Shown here one piece after another: positions 23,122-32,959 of a stretch of 64,000 bases of DNA. Both the position numbers and the translations under genes were made by a program. The stretch lies in the NCBI GenBank assembly GCA_035624355.1, contig DASPRQ010000025.1, positions 1-64,000 of the forward strand. Reading direction: 5' to 3'. The stretch's first letter is position 1. Each line of letters begins with the position of its first letter. Under the pieces are notes generated by a model, which was not told where the DNA came from, ran no database searches, and saw nothing but the letters and a program-made list of their open reading frames with translations. The DNA comes from Usitatibacter sp035624355. Lineage in GTDB: Bacteria > Pseudomonadota > Gammaproteobacteria > Burkholderiales > Usitatibacteraceae.

Positions 23122-25782
23122 ATGGAACGCCTTCAAGACGTCGATCCTCTCGAGACGCGCGAATGGGTCGATTCGCTCGACGCCGTGCTGCAGGTCGAAG
23201 GCCCGGAGCGCGCGCACTTCATCCTCGAGCAGCTCGTGGACAAGGCGCGCCGCTCGGGCGCCTATCTGCCCTACAGCGCGAACACGGCCTACATCAACAC
23301 GATCCCGCCGCACCTCGAGGAGCGCATTCCCGGCGACCAGGCGCTCGAGCACACGCTGCGCTCCATCGTGCGGTGGAACGCGGTGGCGATGGTGCTGCGC
23401 GGCGGGCGCAAGGACCTCGAGCTGGGAGGCCACATCGCGAGCTTCGCTTCCGCGGCCACGCTTTACGACGTGGGCTTCAACCATTTCTGGCGCGGGCCGA
23501 CCGATTCGCACGCGGGCGACCTCGTCTACATGCAGGGGCATTCCTCGCCCGGCGTGTACGCGCGCGCCTTCCTCGAGGGGCGCCTCACGGAGGAGCAGCT
23601 CGACAACTTCCGCCAGGAGGTGGGCGGCAAGGGCATCTCGTCCTACCCGCACCCGTGGCTGATGCCGGAGTTCTGGCAGTTTCCGACGGTCTCGATGGGG
23701 CTGGGGCCGATCCAGGCGATCTACCAGGCGCGGTTCCTGCGCTACCTCGAGCACCGCGGCCACGCGAAGACGGACGACCGCCGCGTGTGGGCCTTCATGG
23801 GCGACGGCGAGATGGACGAGCCCGAGTCGCTGGGCGCGATCGGCATGGCGGCGCGCGAGGGCCTCGACAACCTGGTCTTCGTGGTGAACTGCAACCTCCA
23901 GCGCCTCGACGGGCCCGTGCGCGGCAACGGCAAGATCATCCAGGAGCTCGAGAGCGATTTCCGCGGCGCCGGCTGGAACGTGATCAAGGTGATCTGGGGG
24001 TCGTACTGGGACCCGCTGCTCGCCCGGGACACCGACGGCCTGCTGCAGCGACGCATGGAGGAGGCGGTCGACGGCGAGTACCAGAAGTTCAAGAGCCGCG
24101 ACGGCGCCTACGTGCGCGAGCACTTCTTCGGCAAGTACCCCGAGCTCAAGGCGCGCGTGGCGAGCATGTCCGACGAGGACATCTGGCGGCTGAACCGCGG
24201 CGGCCACGACCCGCACAAGCTCTACGCGGCCTACGCCGCGGCCATGAAGCACCGCGGCCAGCCCACCGTGATCCTCGCGAAGACCGTGAAGGGCTACGGC
24301 ATGGGCGCGGTCGGCGAAGGCAAGAACATCGCCCACCAGCAGAAGAAGATGCCCCAGGAGGCGCTGCGCCAGTTCCGCGACCGCTTCAACATCCCCATCC
24401 CCGACGAGAAGCTCCAGGACCTCCCGTACTACCGCCCGCCCGAGGGCTCGCCGGAGATGAAGTACCTGCGCGAGCTGCGCGCCGCGCTGGGCGGGCCCCT
24501 GCCGCAGCGCCGTCGCCGGAGCCGCTCGCTCGAGGTTCCGAAGCTCGAGGCGTTCAAGCCGCTGCTCGAGGCCACGGCCGAAGGCCGCGAGGTGTCCACG
24601 ACCATGGCCTTCGTGCGGCTGCTCGGCATCCTGGTGAGGGACAAGCACGTCGGGCGCAACGTCGTGCCCATCGTCCCCGACGAGTCGCGCACCTTCGGGA
24701 TGGAGGGGCTCTTCCGCCAGCTGGGCATCTACTCGTCGGTGGGCCAGCTCTACGAGCCCGAGGACAGCGACCAGCTCATGTTCTACAAGGAGGACAAGAA
24801 CGGCCAGATCCTCCAGGAAGGCATCAACGAGGCGGGCTCGATGTGCTCGTGGATCGCCGCGGCCACGTCGTACTCCAACAACGACGTGCCGATGATCCCC
24901 TTCTACATCTTCTACTCGATGTTCGGCCTGCAGCGCACGGGCGACTTCGCCTGGGCCGCGGGCGACATCCGCGCGCGCGGCTTCCTGCTCGGCGGCACGG
25001 CCGGGCGCACGACGCTCAACGGCGAGGGACTCCAGCACGAGGACGGCCACAGCCAGGTCCTTTCCTCGGTGATCCCCAACTGCGTCTCCTACGACCCGAC
25101 CTTCGCCCACGAGGTCGCGGTGATCGTCCAGGACGGCCTGCGCCGCATGGTGCAGGAGCAGGAGGACGTCTACTACTACATCACCCTGATGAACGAGAAC
25201 TACCCCCACCCCGCCCTGCCGGAGGGCGCGCGCGAGGGGATCCTCCGGGGCATGTACCGGCTGGTCGACGCGGGCGTCGCGAAAGGCCCGCGCGTGCAGC
25301 TCCTCGGCAGCGGCACGATCCTGCGCGAGGTGATCGCCGCCGCCGAGCTGCTGAAGCAGGACTGGGGCGTGGCCGCCGACGTGTGGAGCTGCCCGAGCTT
25401 CACGGAGCTGCGCCGCGAGGGGCTCGCCACCGCGCGCTGGAATCTGCTGCATCCCACCGACAAGCCGCGCACCTCCTACGTGGAGCAGTGCCTCGCTCCC
25501 ACGAAGGGCCCGGTCGTCGCGGCCACGGACTACATCCGGGCCTTCGCCGACCAGATCCGCGAGTTCGTCCCGCGGCGCTACAGGGTGCTCGGCACCGACG
25601 GCTTCGGCCGCAGCGATTCGCGCGCGAACCTGCGGCGCTTCTTCGAGGTGGATCGCCACTACGTCGCGCTCGCCGCCCTGCGCGCGCTCGCCGAGGAAGG
25701 CGAGGTGGCGCCCTCGAAGGTGGCCGAGGCGCTCAAGAAGTACGGCATCGACCCCGCGAAGCCCGCCCCCTGGACCGTGTAG
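23122..25782 (+). CDS. aceE: Pyruvate dehydrogenase E1, homodimeric type
   Basis: Thiamine-diphosphate decarboxylase that starts conversion of pyruvate to acetyl-CoA; 886 residues, the size of the homodimeric proteobacterial enzyme. Seen: 'GHIASFASAATLYDVGFNHFW', the thiamine-diphosphate motif region GDGEMDEPES through 'NCNLQRLDGPVRGNG', and 'FYIFYSMFGLQR'. The C-terminus ends in the usual 'RSDSRANLRRFFEVD' region. ATG follows CGAGG. It heads aceE-aceF-lpd with short gaps (39 and 8 bases), so the complex is made from one mRNA. Confidence 0.97.
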   Translation: MERLQDVDPLETREWVDSLDAVLQVEGPERAHFILEQLVDKARRSGAYLPYSANTAYINTIPPHLEERIPGDQALEHTLRSIVRWNAVAMVLRGGRKDLELGGHIASFASAATLYDVGFNHFWRGPTDSHAGDLVYMQGHSSPGVYARAFLEGRLTEEQLDNFRQEVGGKGISSYPHPWLMPEFWQFPTVSMGLGPIQAIYQARFLRYLEHRGHAKTDDRRVWAFMGDGEMDEPESLGAIGMAAREGLDNLVFVVNCNLQRLDGPVRGNGKIIQELESDFRGAGWNVIKVIWGSYWDPLLARDTDGLLQRRMEEAVDGEYQKFKSRDGAYVREHFFGKYPELKARVASMSDEDIWRLNRGGHDPHKLYAAYAAAMKHRGQPTVILAKTVKGYGMGAVGEGKNIAHQQKKMPQEALRQFRDRFNIPIPDEKLQDLPYYRPPEGSPEMKYLRELRAALGGPLPQRRRRSRSLEVPKLEAFKPLLEATAEGREVSTTMAFVRLLGILVRDKHVGRNVVPIVPDESRTFGMEGLFRQLGIYSSVGQLYEPEDSDQLMFYKEDKNGQILQEGINEAGSMCSWIAAATSYSNNDVPMIPFYIFYSMFGLQRTGDFAWAAGDIRARGFLLGGTAGRTTLNGEGLQHEDGHSQVLSSVIPNCVSYDPTFAHEVAVIVQDGLRRMVQEQEDVYYYITLMNENYPHPALPEGAREGILRGMYRLVDAGVAKGPRVQLLGSGTILREVIAAAELLKQDWGVAADVWSCPSFTELRREGLATARWNLLHPTDKPRTSYVEQCLAPTKGPVVAATDYIRAFADQIREFVPRRYRVLGTDGFGRSDSRANLRRFFEVDRHYVALAALRALAEEGEVAPSKVAEALKKYGIDPAKPAPWTV

Positions 25783-25821
25783 CCCCGGCGGACGGCGAAG
25801 AACAACGAGAAGGAGGCCACG

Positions 25822-27174
25822 TTGGCCGCGATCGAGGTGAAGGTCCCCGACATCGGGGACTTCAAGGACGTGCCGGTCATCGAGGTGATGGTCAAGCCCG
25901 GCGACGCGGTGAGGAAGGACGACTCGCTCATCACCCTCGAGAGCGACAAGGCGACCATGGAGGTTCCCGCCCCCGCCGCGGGCACCGTGAAGGAGCTGCG
26001 CGTCAAGGTGGGCGACAAGGTGAGCGAGGGCAGCCCCATCGTGTTGCTCGACGGCGCAGGCGAAGCGAAGGCCGCGCCCGCGGCCGCTCCCACTCCGCGC
26101 GCTGCATCCGCTCCGAGTTCCGCTCCCGCCCCGAGCGCTGCCCGGGCTCCCGCCCCTGCGGCGGTCGCGACGCCCGCGCCCGCCGCCCCACGGGAGTCGC
26201 CCGTACCGGTCGCCACGGCGAGCGCTCCGCCCACGCCCGCGCCGGACCGCGGCGCGGAAGCCCACCCGCCCCACGCGAGCCCCGGCGTGCGCCGCTTCGC
26301 CCGGGAGCTCGGCGTCGACGTCGCGCGCGTGCCCGGGTCCGGTCCCAAGGGCCGCATCCTCAAGGAGGACATCCAGAGCTTCGTGAAGGGCGCGCTCGCG
26401 GAGGGCGCCGCCCAGGCCCCGGCGCCCGGCGCGGGAGTTTCCCTGGGCCTTCCCCCGTGGCCGCAGGTGGACTTCGCCAAGTTCGGCCCGGTCGAGGTGC
26501 AGCCCCGGTCGCGCATCCAGAAGATCTCCGGGCCCGCGCTCGCGCGCAACTGGGTCATGATCCCCCACGTCACGCAGTTCGACGAGGCCGACGTGACCGA
26601 GCTCGAGGCCTTCCGCGCGCGCGTGAACGAGGAGAACGCAAGATCGGGCGTGAAGCTCACGCCGCTCGCCTTCCTCGTGAAGGCGGCTGTGGCCGCGCTG
26701 CAGAAGTTCCCCGTGCTCAACAGCTCCCTCGACGGCGACAACCTCGTTCTCAAGCGCTACTGGCACATCGGCTTCGCCGCCGATACGCCCAACGGCCTCG
26801 TGGTCCCGGTGATCCGCGACGCCGACCGCAAGGGGCTCGTCGACATCGCGCGCGAGACGGCGGAGCTCGCCGCCAAGGCGCGCGAGGGCAAGCTCGCGCC
26901 GACCGACATGCAGGGCGGGACGTTCTCGATCTCCTCGCTCGGCGGCATCGGCGGCACCGCGTTCACGCCGATCATCAACGCCCCCGAGGTCGCCATCCTG
27001 GGCGTGGCGAGAGCGGCGACGAAACCCACGTGGAACGGCCGTGAGTTCGTCCCGCGCCAGATCCTTCCCCTGTGCCTGTCCTACGACCATCGCGTGGTGG
27101 ACGGGGCGCTCGCCGCGCGCTTCACCGGCTACCTCGCCCAGGTCCTCATGGACCTGCGGCGCGGCCTGCTGTAG
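25822..27174 (+). CDS. aceF: Pyruvate dehydrogenase E2, dihydrolipoyl acetyltransferase
   Basis: Core of the pyruvate dehydrogenase complex, moving acetyl groups from E1 to CoA. The 450-residue protein has one lipoyl domain (lipoylated Lys43 in ESDKATM), a Pro/Ala hinge, a peripheral-subunit-binding domain (about 152-190, 'SPGVRRFARELGVDV') and the catalytic domain with YDHRVVDG near the end. One lipoyl domain is few compared with three in E. coli, but a further one sits on lpd. TTG at 25822 is preceded by GGAGG and begins the lipoyl domain exactly. Confidence 0.96.
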   Translation: MAAIEVKVPDIGDFKDVPVIEVMVKPGDAVRKDDSLITLESDKATMEVPAPAAGTVKELRVKVGDKVSEGSPIVLLDGAGEAKAAPAAAPTPRAASAPSSAPAPSAARAPAPAAVATPAPAAPRESPVPVATASAPPTPAPDRGAEAHPPHASPGVRRFARELGVDVARVPGSGPKGRILKEDIQSFVKGALAEGAAQAPAPGAGVSLGLPPWPQVDFAKFGPVEVQPRSRIQKISGPALARNWVMIPHVTQFDEADVTELEAFRARVNEENARSGVKLTPLAFLVKAAVAALQKFPVLNSSLDGDNLVLKRYWHIGFAADTPNGLVVPVIRDADRKGLVDIARETAELAAKAREGKLAPTDMQGGTFSISSLGGIGGTAFTPIINAPEVAILGVARAATKPTWNGREFVPRQILPLCLSYDHRVVDGALAARFTGYLAQVLMDLRRGLL

Positions 27175-27182
27175 GCGGCGCC

Positions 27183-29024
27183 GTGGAGCGCCTCGAGATC
27201 AGGGTCCCGGACATCGGCGACTTCAGGGACGTCCCGGTCATCGACGTCCTGGTGAAGCCCGGCGACGCGGTGAGGAAGGAGGACGCCCTCGTCACCCTGG
27301 AGAGCGACAAGGCGACGATGGACGTGCCCTCGACGCACTCGGGCACCGTCGTGGAAGTGCGCCTGAAGGTCGGCGACAAGGTCTCGCAGGGCAGCGCGAT
27401 CGCGGTGCTGGAAGTCGCCGGGGCACCCGCGGCGGCGGGCGCGCCACCGAAGGCCGAAGCGGCCTCCGCGGCGGAGAGCGCCCCGACGCCGTCGTCCGAC
27501 GCGTCCGCCCTCGCCGGCGCCATCGCGCAGCAAGGCGCGAAGTCGGTCCGCCAGGCGCTCGCCTCGACGCTCGCGAGCCTCGACGCGGACCTGCACGCCG
27601 AGGTGCTCGTGCTCGGCGCCGGGCCCGGCGGCTACACGGCGGCGTTCCGCGCGGCCGACCTCGGCAGGAAGGTCGTGCTCGTCGAGCGGCATGCGACGCT
27701 CGGCGGCGTGTGCCTCAACGTGGGCTGCATCCCCTCGAAGGCGCTGCTGCACGCCGCGCGCGTCATCGCCGACGCCGAGGAGATGTCGGGCTTCGGCGTT
27801 TCCTTCGGGGAGCCGAAGGTGGACCTCGCGAAGCTCCGCTCGTGGAAGGACGGCGTGGTGGGCAAGCTCACCCGGGGCCTCGCCGCGCTCGCCAAGACGC
27901 GCAAGGTGACCGTGGTGCAGGGCACCGGCCGCTTCGCCTCGCCGCACACGCTCGAGGTCGAAGGGGCGGGCGGACGCAAGGTGGTCTCCTTCGACCACTG
28001 CATCATCGCCGCGGGCTCGCGCGCGGCGCGCATCCCCGGCCTGCCCTACGACGACCCGCGCCTCATGGACTCCACTGCGGCCCTCGATCTCGCCGAGGTG
28101 CCGAAGCGGCTCCTCGTGATCGGGGGCGGGATCATCGGGCTCGAGATGGCCACCGTGTACGACGCCCTCGGAGCGAAGGTGACGGTGGTGGAGTTCATGG
28201 ACCGCCTGATCCCGGGCGCGGACCCGGAGATCGTGAAGCCGCTCGCCAGGCGCATCGACAAGCGCTACGAGCGCATCCTGCTGCGCACGAAGGTGGCCGG
28301 GATCGAGGCGCGCAAGGAAGGATTGCGCGTCGCCTTCGAGGGCGCCGAGGGCGCGCCGGCCCCGGGCCCCGAGACCTTCGACCGGGTGCTCGTCGCCGTG
28401 GGCCGCCGGCCGAACGGCCCGGAGATCGGCTGCGAGAAGGCGGGCGTCCAGGTGAACGAGCGCGGCTGGATCCCCGTGGACCGGCAAATGCGCACCAACG
28501 TGCCCCACATCTTCGCGATCGGCGACATCGTCGGCGAGCCGATGCTCGCCCACAAGGCCACGCACGAGGGCAAGCTCGCCGCCGAGGTGATCGCCGGCAT
28601 GGACCACCACGCCTGGGAGGCGCGCACGATCCCGAGCGTGGCCTACACCGATCCCGAGGTCGCGTGGATGGGGCTCTCGGAGCCCGAGGCGAAGGCGAAG
28701 GGGATCGACTACGAGAAGGCCGTCTTTCCCTGGTCCGCGAGCGGCCGGGCTCTGGGCATGGGCCGCGGGGAGGGCCTCACGAAGGTCCTGTTCGAGAAAG
28801 GCTCGAAGCGCATCCTCGGGGCGGGCATCGTCGGCGTGAACGCGGGCGACCTCATCGCGGAGACCGTGCTCGCGCTCGAGATGGGCGCCGACGCCGAGGA
28901 CATCGGGCTCACCATCCATCCCCATCCCACGCTTTCGGAGACCATCTTCTTCGGCGCCGAGATCGCCGACGGGACGATCACCGACCTGATGCCGCCGAAG
29001 CCGCGAAGCGCCGGAACCGCCTAG
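27183..29024 (+). CDS. lpdA: Dihydrolipoyl dehydrogenase with N-terminal lipoyl domain
   Basis: FAD enzyme reoxidising lipoyl groups of the pyruvate dehydrogenase complex. 613 residues: lipoyl domain 1-78 (Lys43 in ESDKATM), a flexible linker, then the flavoprotein from about residue 138 with the FAD glycine motif GAGPGGY, redox pair CLNVGC, NAD motif GGGIIGLEMA and the catalytic HPHPTLSE near the C-terminus. The lipoyl domain is close to that of the neighbouring E2. GTG 27183 fits the lipoyl start. Its stop overlaps that of the convergent GAF gene in a shared CTAG (29021-29024). Confidence 0.95.
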   Translation: MERLEIRVPDIGDFRDVPVIDVLVKPGDAVRKEDALVTLESDKATMDVPSTHSGTVVEVRLKVGDKVSQGSAIAVLEVAGAPAAAGAPPKAEAASAAESAPTPSSDASALAGAIAQQGAKSVRQALASTLASLDADLHAEVLVLGAGPGGYTAAFRAADLGRKVVLVERHATLGGVCLNVGCIPSKALLHAARVIADAEEMSGFGVSFGEPKVDLAKLRSWKDGVVGKLTRGLAALAKTRKVTVVQGTGRFASPHTLEVEGAGGRKVVSFDHCIIAAGSRAARIPGLPYDDPRLMDSTAALDLAEVPKRLLVIGGGIIGLEMATVYDALGAKVTVVEFMDRLIPGADPEIVKPLARRIDKRYERILLRTKVAGIEARKEGLRVAFEGAEGAPAPGPETFDRVLVAVGRRPNGPEIGCEKAGVQVNERGWIPVDRQMRTNVPHIFAIGDIVGEPMLAHKATHEGKLAAEVIAGMDHHAWEARTIPSVAYTDPEVAWMGLSEPEAKAKGIDYEKAVFPWSASGRALGMGRGEGLTKVLFEKGSKRILGAGIVGVNAGDLIAETVLALEMGADAEDIGLTIHPHPTLSETIFFGAEIADGTITDLMPPKPRSAGTA

Positions 29025-29722
29025 GGAAGGACGGGCGCGGCGACGAGGGCGAGCGCCGCGACCACCGCGAGGCGCTCGGCGCCGAAGAAGCCGCGCGGCT
29101 TCGCCTCGGCGTCCACGATGCCCGCCACCTCGCGCCCCTCCGCGAGGATCGGCAGGCAAGCCTCCGACTGCACGCCGGCGTCGCAGACGTAGAAGCCTCC
29201 GCCCGCCTCGACGTGCCGCGAGACGTCTTCGATCACCGTGGCGCGGCCGGTGAGCCCCACCGTGCTGTTCGTGCTGCGCTCGGCGAACTCGCGCGTGAGC
29301 GGGAACTCGGCGCGGCTCGGGCGCCCCACGTACGCGAGCTTCACGAGGACCGGCACGCCCGCGGGATTCACGCGCCGCTGGTAGATTCCCACCCAGTCGG
29401 CGCCCGTGGTCTCCTGCGCGCGCTCGACGAGCCGCTCGAGGAGGGCGAGCCGCCGCGTCGCCTGCTCCGTGCGCCCGCCGAGGATGGCCGCGAGGTCGTA
29501 GGGCACCGGCGCCATCTCGTCGCCGATCGAGCAGGTGCCGTCCTCGGTGAGCATGGGCACGGCGTAGGTGTAGAGCGAGGACGCATCGCCGATCGCGACC
29601 TTCTCGCCCATCGCCTCCATGAAGTCGCGCACGGCGCGCTCCACGGCGTCCTCGCGTCCCGCGAGCGACTGGAGGCCGGCCATGCGCAGGTAGGCCCCGA
29701 CGCGCTCCCGGGCGGCGCTCAC
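29021..29722 (-). CDS. GAF domain protein
   Basis: A 233-residue soluble protein. The N-terminal third is helical; residues about 85-225 look like a GAF domain ('WVGIYQRRVN', 'GLTGRATVIEDVS', 'SEACLPIL', 'IVDAEA'). The stretch FYVCDAGVQSEACLPI resembles the region of free-methionine-sulfoxide reductases that carries a catalytic cysteine, but the other cysteines of that family are not evident, so I do not assign the activity. GTG 29722 overlaps the NUDIX stop (GTGA). Alternative roles include small-molecule sensing. Confidence 0.68.
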   Translation of the reverse strand: MSAARERVGAYLRMAGLQSLAGREDAVERAVRDFMEAMGEKVAIGDASSLYTYAVPMLTEDGTCSIGDEMAPVPYDLAAILGGRTEQATRRLALLERLVERAQETTGADWVGIYQRRVNPAGVPVLVKLAYVGRPSRAEFPLTREFAERSTNSTVGLTGRATVIEDVSRHVEAGGGFYVCDAGVQSEACLPILAEGREVAGIVDAEAKPRGFFGAERLAVVAALALVAAPVLP

Positions 29723-30276
29723 GGGCGCCCCGGCTCCGGGACGAGCGGGGGACGCTCCAGCCACTCGAAGGCGAGGCCGCGGCTGCGCATCCAGTCGGCG
29801 ACCGCGAGGCCCGTCGCGCGGCGCCACGGCCGCAGCTCGGCGGGCTTCACGCGGCGGTACTCGGCGAGCTCGGCGCCCAGCTTCACCGTGCCCGTGGCGA
29901 GCGCGTGGTAGCAGAGCATCACCTCGTTCTTGCGCTCGAAGATGTAGTTGCCGATGAGGTGCGATTCGAAGACGTCGAGGCCGAGCTCTTCCTTCACCTC
30001 GCGCGCGACGGCGGCGCGCGGATCCTCGAGCGTCTCGAGGTAGCCGGTGACGAGCGCGAAGAAGCCCTCGGGCCAGGCGCGGTTGCGCGCGAGGATCATC
30101 TCGCCCTCGTGCTCGACCAGCGCGCCCACGCAGGGCACGGGATTGGCCCACTGGACGAAGCCGCAGTCCTCGGCGCACGCGCGCCGCGTGCGTGCCGCGC
30201 CGTCCGCGTCCACGAGGCGCCGTTCGGCGAGCGCCCGGCCGCAGCGCGGGCAATAGGAGAACGGTTCGGTGCTCAG
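29719..30276 (-). CDS. NUDIX hydrolase with N-terminal zinc ribbon
   Basis: A 185-residue nucleoside-diphosphate-X hydrolase. Zinc-ribbon cysteines Cys9, Cys12, Cys34 and Cys38 precede a complete Nudix box from Gly78 (GYLETLEDPRAAVAREVKEE ending LGL at about 100). This layout resembles NudC-type and related NUDIX enzymes. No ATG, GTG or TTG lies in frame before the first zinc cysteines; the best start is a CTG at 30276 that overlaps the alaS stop (CTGA), which would be translationally coupled. The next alternative, a GTG at about residue 22, would remove half of the zinc ribbon. Confidence 0.8.
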   Translation of the reverse strand: MSTEPFSYCPRCGRALAERRLVDADGAARTRRACAEDCGFVQWANPVPCVGALVEHEGEMILARNRAWPEGFFALVTGYLETLEDPRAAVAREVKEELGLDVFESHLIGNYIFERKNEVMLCYHALATGTVKLGAELAEYRRVKPAELRPWRRATGLAVADWMRSRGLAFEWLERPPLVPEPGRP

Positions 30277-32894
30277 AGGCGCTCGGCGACCCAGCCGCTC
30301 ACCGATGCGAGCGCCTTGGGCAGGGCCGCGGGGTTGGTGCCGCCCGCCTGCGCCATGTCGGGCCGGCCGCCCCCCTTGCCGCCCACCTGGGAGGCGACGA
30401 AGTTCACGAGCTCGCCCGCCTTCACCTTGGCGACGAGGTCCTGGGTCACGCCCGCGATGAGGCTCACCTTCTCGCCCTCGGCCGCGGCGAGCACGATGGC
30501 GCCGGTCTTGAGCTTGCCCTTGAGCTGGTCGAGCGTGTCGCGCAGCGTCTTCACGTCGGCGCCGTCGAGCCTGGCGGCGAGCACCTTGACGCCCTTCACG
30601 TCGACGGCGCTCCCGGCGAGGTCCTGGCCCTGGGAGGTGGCCATCTTCGCCTTGAGGCGCGCGAGCTCCTTCTCGAGCGCGTGGGCGTTCTCGAGCGCCT
30701 GGGCGAGCCGCGCCTCCACCTCCTGGGGCTGGGCCTTGAGCGCCTCGGCGACGTGCGCGAGGCGCTCGGACTCCTGCCGTGCGAACGCGATGGCGACGGT
30801 GCCCGCGACGGCCTCCACGCGGCGGATGCCGGCCGCCACCCCGCCCTCGGACACGATGCGGAAGAGCCCGATGTCGCCCGTGCGCGCGACGTGCGTGCCG
30901 CCGCACAGCTCCCGGGAGCTGCCGATGTCGAGCACGCGCACGACGTCGCCGTACTTCTCGCCGAAGAGCATCATCGCGCCGAGCTTCTGCGCCTCCTCGA
31001 TGGGCATCACGCGCGCCTGCGTGGGCTCGTTCCTCAGGACCTCCTCGTTCACGATCGCCTCGACGCGGCGGACCTGCTCCGGCGTCATGGGCGCGTTGTG
31101 GCTGAAGTCGAAGCGCGTCTTGTCCTCGTCGACGAGCGAGCCCTTCTGCTGCACGTGCGGGCCCAGCACCTCGCGCAGCGCCTTGTGCATGAGGTGCGTA
31201 ACCGAGTGGTGGCGCATCGTGCGCATGCGCTTGTCGAGGTCGACGTTGGCGGCGACCGTGTCGCCCACGGCGAGCTCGCCCGTCTTCACGACGCCGTGGT
31301 GGCCGAACACCTCGGGCTGGATCTTCTGCGTGTCCTCAACTTCGAAGAGCGTGAGGCACACGCCCCCCCGGGTGAGCTCGCCGCGGTCGCCCACCTGGCC
31401 GCCCGATTCGGCGTAGAACGGCGTCTTGTCGAGGACGACGATGCCTTCCTCGCCCGTCGAGAGCGAATCCACCGGCGCCCCGCCCTTGTAGAGCGCCACC
31501 ACGCGCCCCTCCTCCGAGAGCGTGTCGTAGCCGCGGAACGTGGTCTTCACGCCCTCGTAGCCGAGCTGCGCGCCCGCCTTGAACCTGCTCGAGGCGCGCG
31601 AGCGCTCCTGCTGCGCGGCCATGGCCGCGTCGAAGGCCGGCATGTCGATCGCGAAGCCGCGCTCGCGGCCGATGTCGGCGGTGAGGTCGACCGGGAAGCC
31701 GAAGGTGTCGTAGAGGCGGAACGCCGTCTCCCCGTCGAGGCGCCCGGGGTCCTTCGCGAGCGCGGTCTCGAGGATCGCCATGCCGGTCTCGAGCGTCTCG
31801 GCGAAGCGCTCCTCTTCCTGCCCGATCGTGGCCTTCACGCGGTCGCGCGAGGCGGCGAGCTCCGGATAGGCCCCGCCCATCTCCTCGGCGAGCACGTCCA
31901 CGAGCCGGTAGAAGAACGGCTCCTTCTGCCCGAGCTTGTAGCCGTGGCGCATGGCGCGGCGGGCGATGCGGCGCAGGACGTAGCCGCGCCCCTCGTTCGC
32001 CGGGATCACGCCGTCGGCGATGAGGAATGCGCAGGAGCGGATGTGGTCCGCGATCACGCGCAGCGAAGGCAGGTCGAAGTCCTTCGCGCCCGTCTCCTTC
32101 GCCGCGGCGCGGATGAGCGTCTGGAAAAGGTCGATCTCGTAATTCGAGTGCACGTGCTGCAGCACGGCCGTGAGGCGCTCGAGCCCCATGCCCGTGTCCA
32201 CCGAGGGCTTGGGGAGCGGATGCATCGTCCCCGCCTCGTCGCGATTGAACTGCATGAAGACGAGGTTCCAGATCTCGATGTAGCGGTCGCCCTCGGCCTC
32301 GGGCGAGCCGGGCGGGCCGCCTTCGATGCCGGGGCCGTGGTCGTAGAAGATCTCCGAGCACGGGCCGCAGGGGCCCGTGTCGCCCATCTGCCAGAAGTTG
32401 TCGCTCTCGTACTTGCGCCCGCCCGGCTTGTCGCCGATCCGAACGCAGCGGTTGCGAGGCACGCCGATGTCCTGCGTCCAGAGCTCGTAGGCCTCGTCGT
32501 CGGTCTCGTAGACGGTGGTCCAGAGCTTTTCCGCGGGCAGGCCGTATTCCTTCGTGATCAGCTCCCACGCGTAGCGGATGGCCTCGCGCTTGAAGTAGTC
32601 GCCGAAGCTGAAGTTGCCGAGCATCTCGAAGAACGTGTGGTGGCGCGCGGTGTAGCCCACGTTCTCGAGGTCGTTGTGCTTGCCGCCCGCGCGCACGCAC
32701 TTCTGCGCGGTGACGGCGCGGTTGTACGGCCGCTTCTCGTTGCCGAGGAAGACGTCCTTGAACTGGTTCATCCCGGCGTTGGTGAAAAGCAGCGTCGGGT
32801 CGTTCGTCGGGACGAGCGAGCTCGAGGGGACGTGCGTGTGCCCCTTCGAGACGAAGTAGTCGATGAATTTTTTTCGAATCTCTTTGGTATTCAT
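30273..32894 (-). CDS. alaS: Alanyl-tRNA synthetase
   Basis: Class II synthetase for tRNA-Ala, 873 residues, full length. The N-terminus 'IRKKFIDYFVSKGHTHVPSSSL' and the class II motif region are typical. The editing domain has HxxxH (HSVTHLMH) and the distal CGGTH zinc element; a C-terminal coiled coil and the C-Ala domain ('GGKGGGRPDMAQAGG') complete it. ATG 32894 was chosen over an in-frame upstream start at 32927 because it begins at the conserved N-terminus. It is followed by coupled NUDIX and GAF genes. Confidence 0.97.
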   Translation of the reverse strand: MNTKEIRKKFIDYFVSKGHTHVPSSSLVPTNDPTLLFTNAGMNQFKDVFLGNEKRPYNRAVTAQKCVRAGGKHNDLENVGYTARHHTFFEMLGNFSFGDYFKREAIRYAWELITKEYGLPAEKLWTTVYETDDEAYELWTQDIGVPRNRCVRIGDKPGGRKYESDNFWQMGDTGPCGPCSEIFYDHGPGIEGGPPGSPEAEGDRYIEIWNLVFMQFNRDEAGTMHPLPKPSVDTGMGLERLTAVLQHVHSNYEIDLFQTLIRAAAKETGAKDFDLPSLRVIADHIRSCAFLIADGVIPANEGRGYVLRRIARRAMRHGYKLGQKEPFFYRLVDVLAEEMGGAYPELAASRDRVKATIGQEEERFAETLETGMAILETALAKDPGRLDGETAFRLYDTFGFPVDLTADIGRERGFAIDMPAFDAAMAAQQERSRASSRFKAGAQLGYEGVKTTFRGYDTLSEEGRVVALYKGGAPVDSLSTGEEGIVVLDKTPFYAESGGQVGDRGELTRGGVCLTLFEVEDTQKIQPEVFGHHGVVKTGELAVGDTVAANVDLDKRMRTMRHHSVTHLMHKALREVLGPHVQQKGSLVDEDKTRFDFSHNAPMTPEQVRRVEAIVNEEVLRNEPTQARVMPIEEAQKLGAMMLFGEKYGDVVRVLDIGSSRELCGGTHVARTGDIGLFRIVSEGGVAAGIRRVEAVAGTVAIAFARQESERLAHVAEALKAQPQEVEARLAQALENAHALEKELARLKAKMATSQGQDLAGSAVDVKGVKVLAARLDGADVKTLRDTLDQLKGKLKTGAIVLAAAEGEKVSLIAGVTQDLVAKVKAGELVNFVASQVGGKGGGRPDMAQAGGTNPAALPKALASVSGWVAERL

Positions 32895-32959
32895 GGTGTT
32901 GGGGATGTGCGCCCCGTCCGGACCCAAACGCCCGGGTAAACCGCAAGGATATCAAAGAA

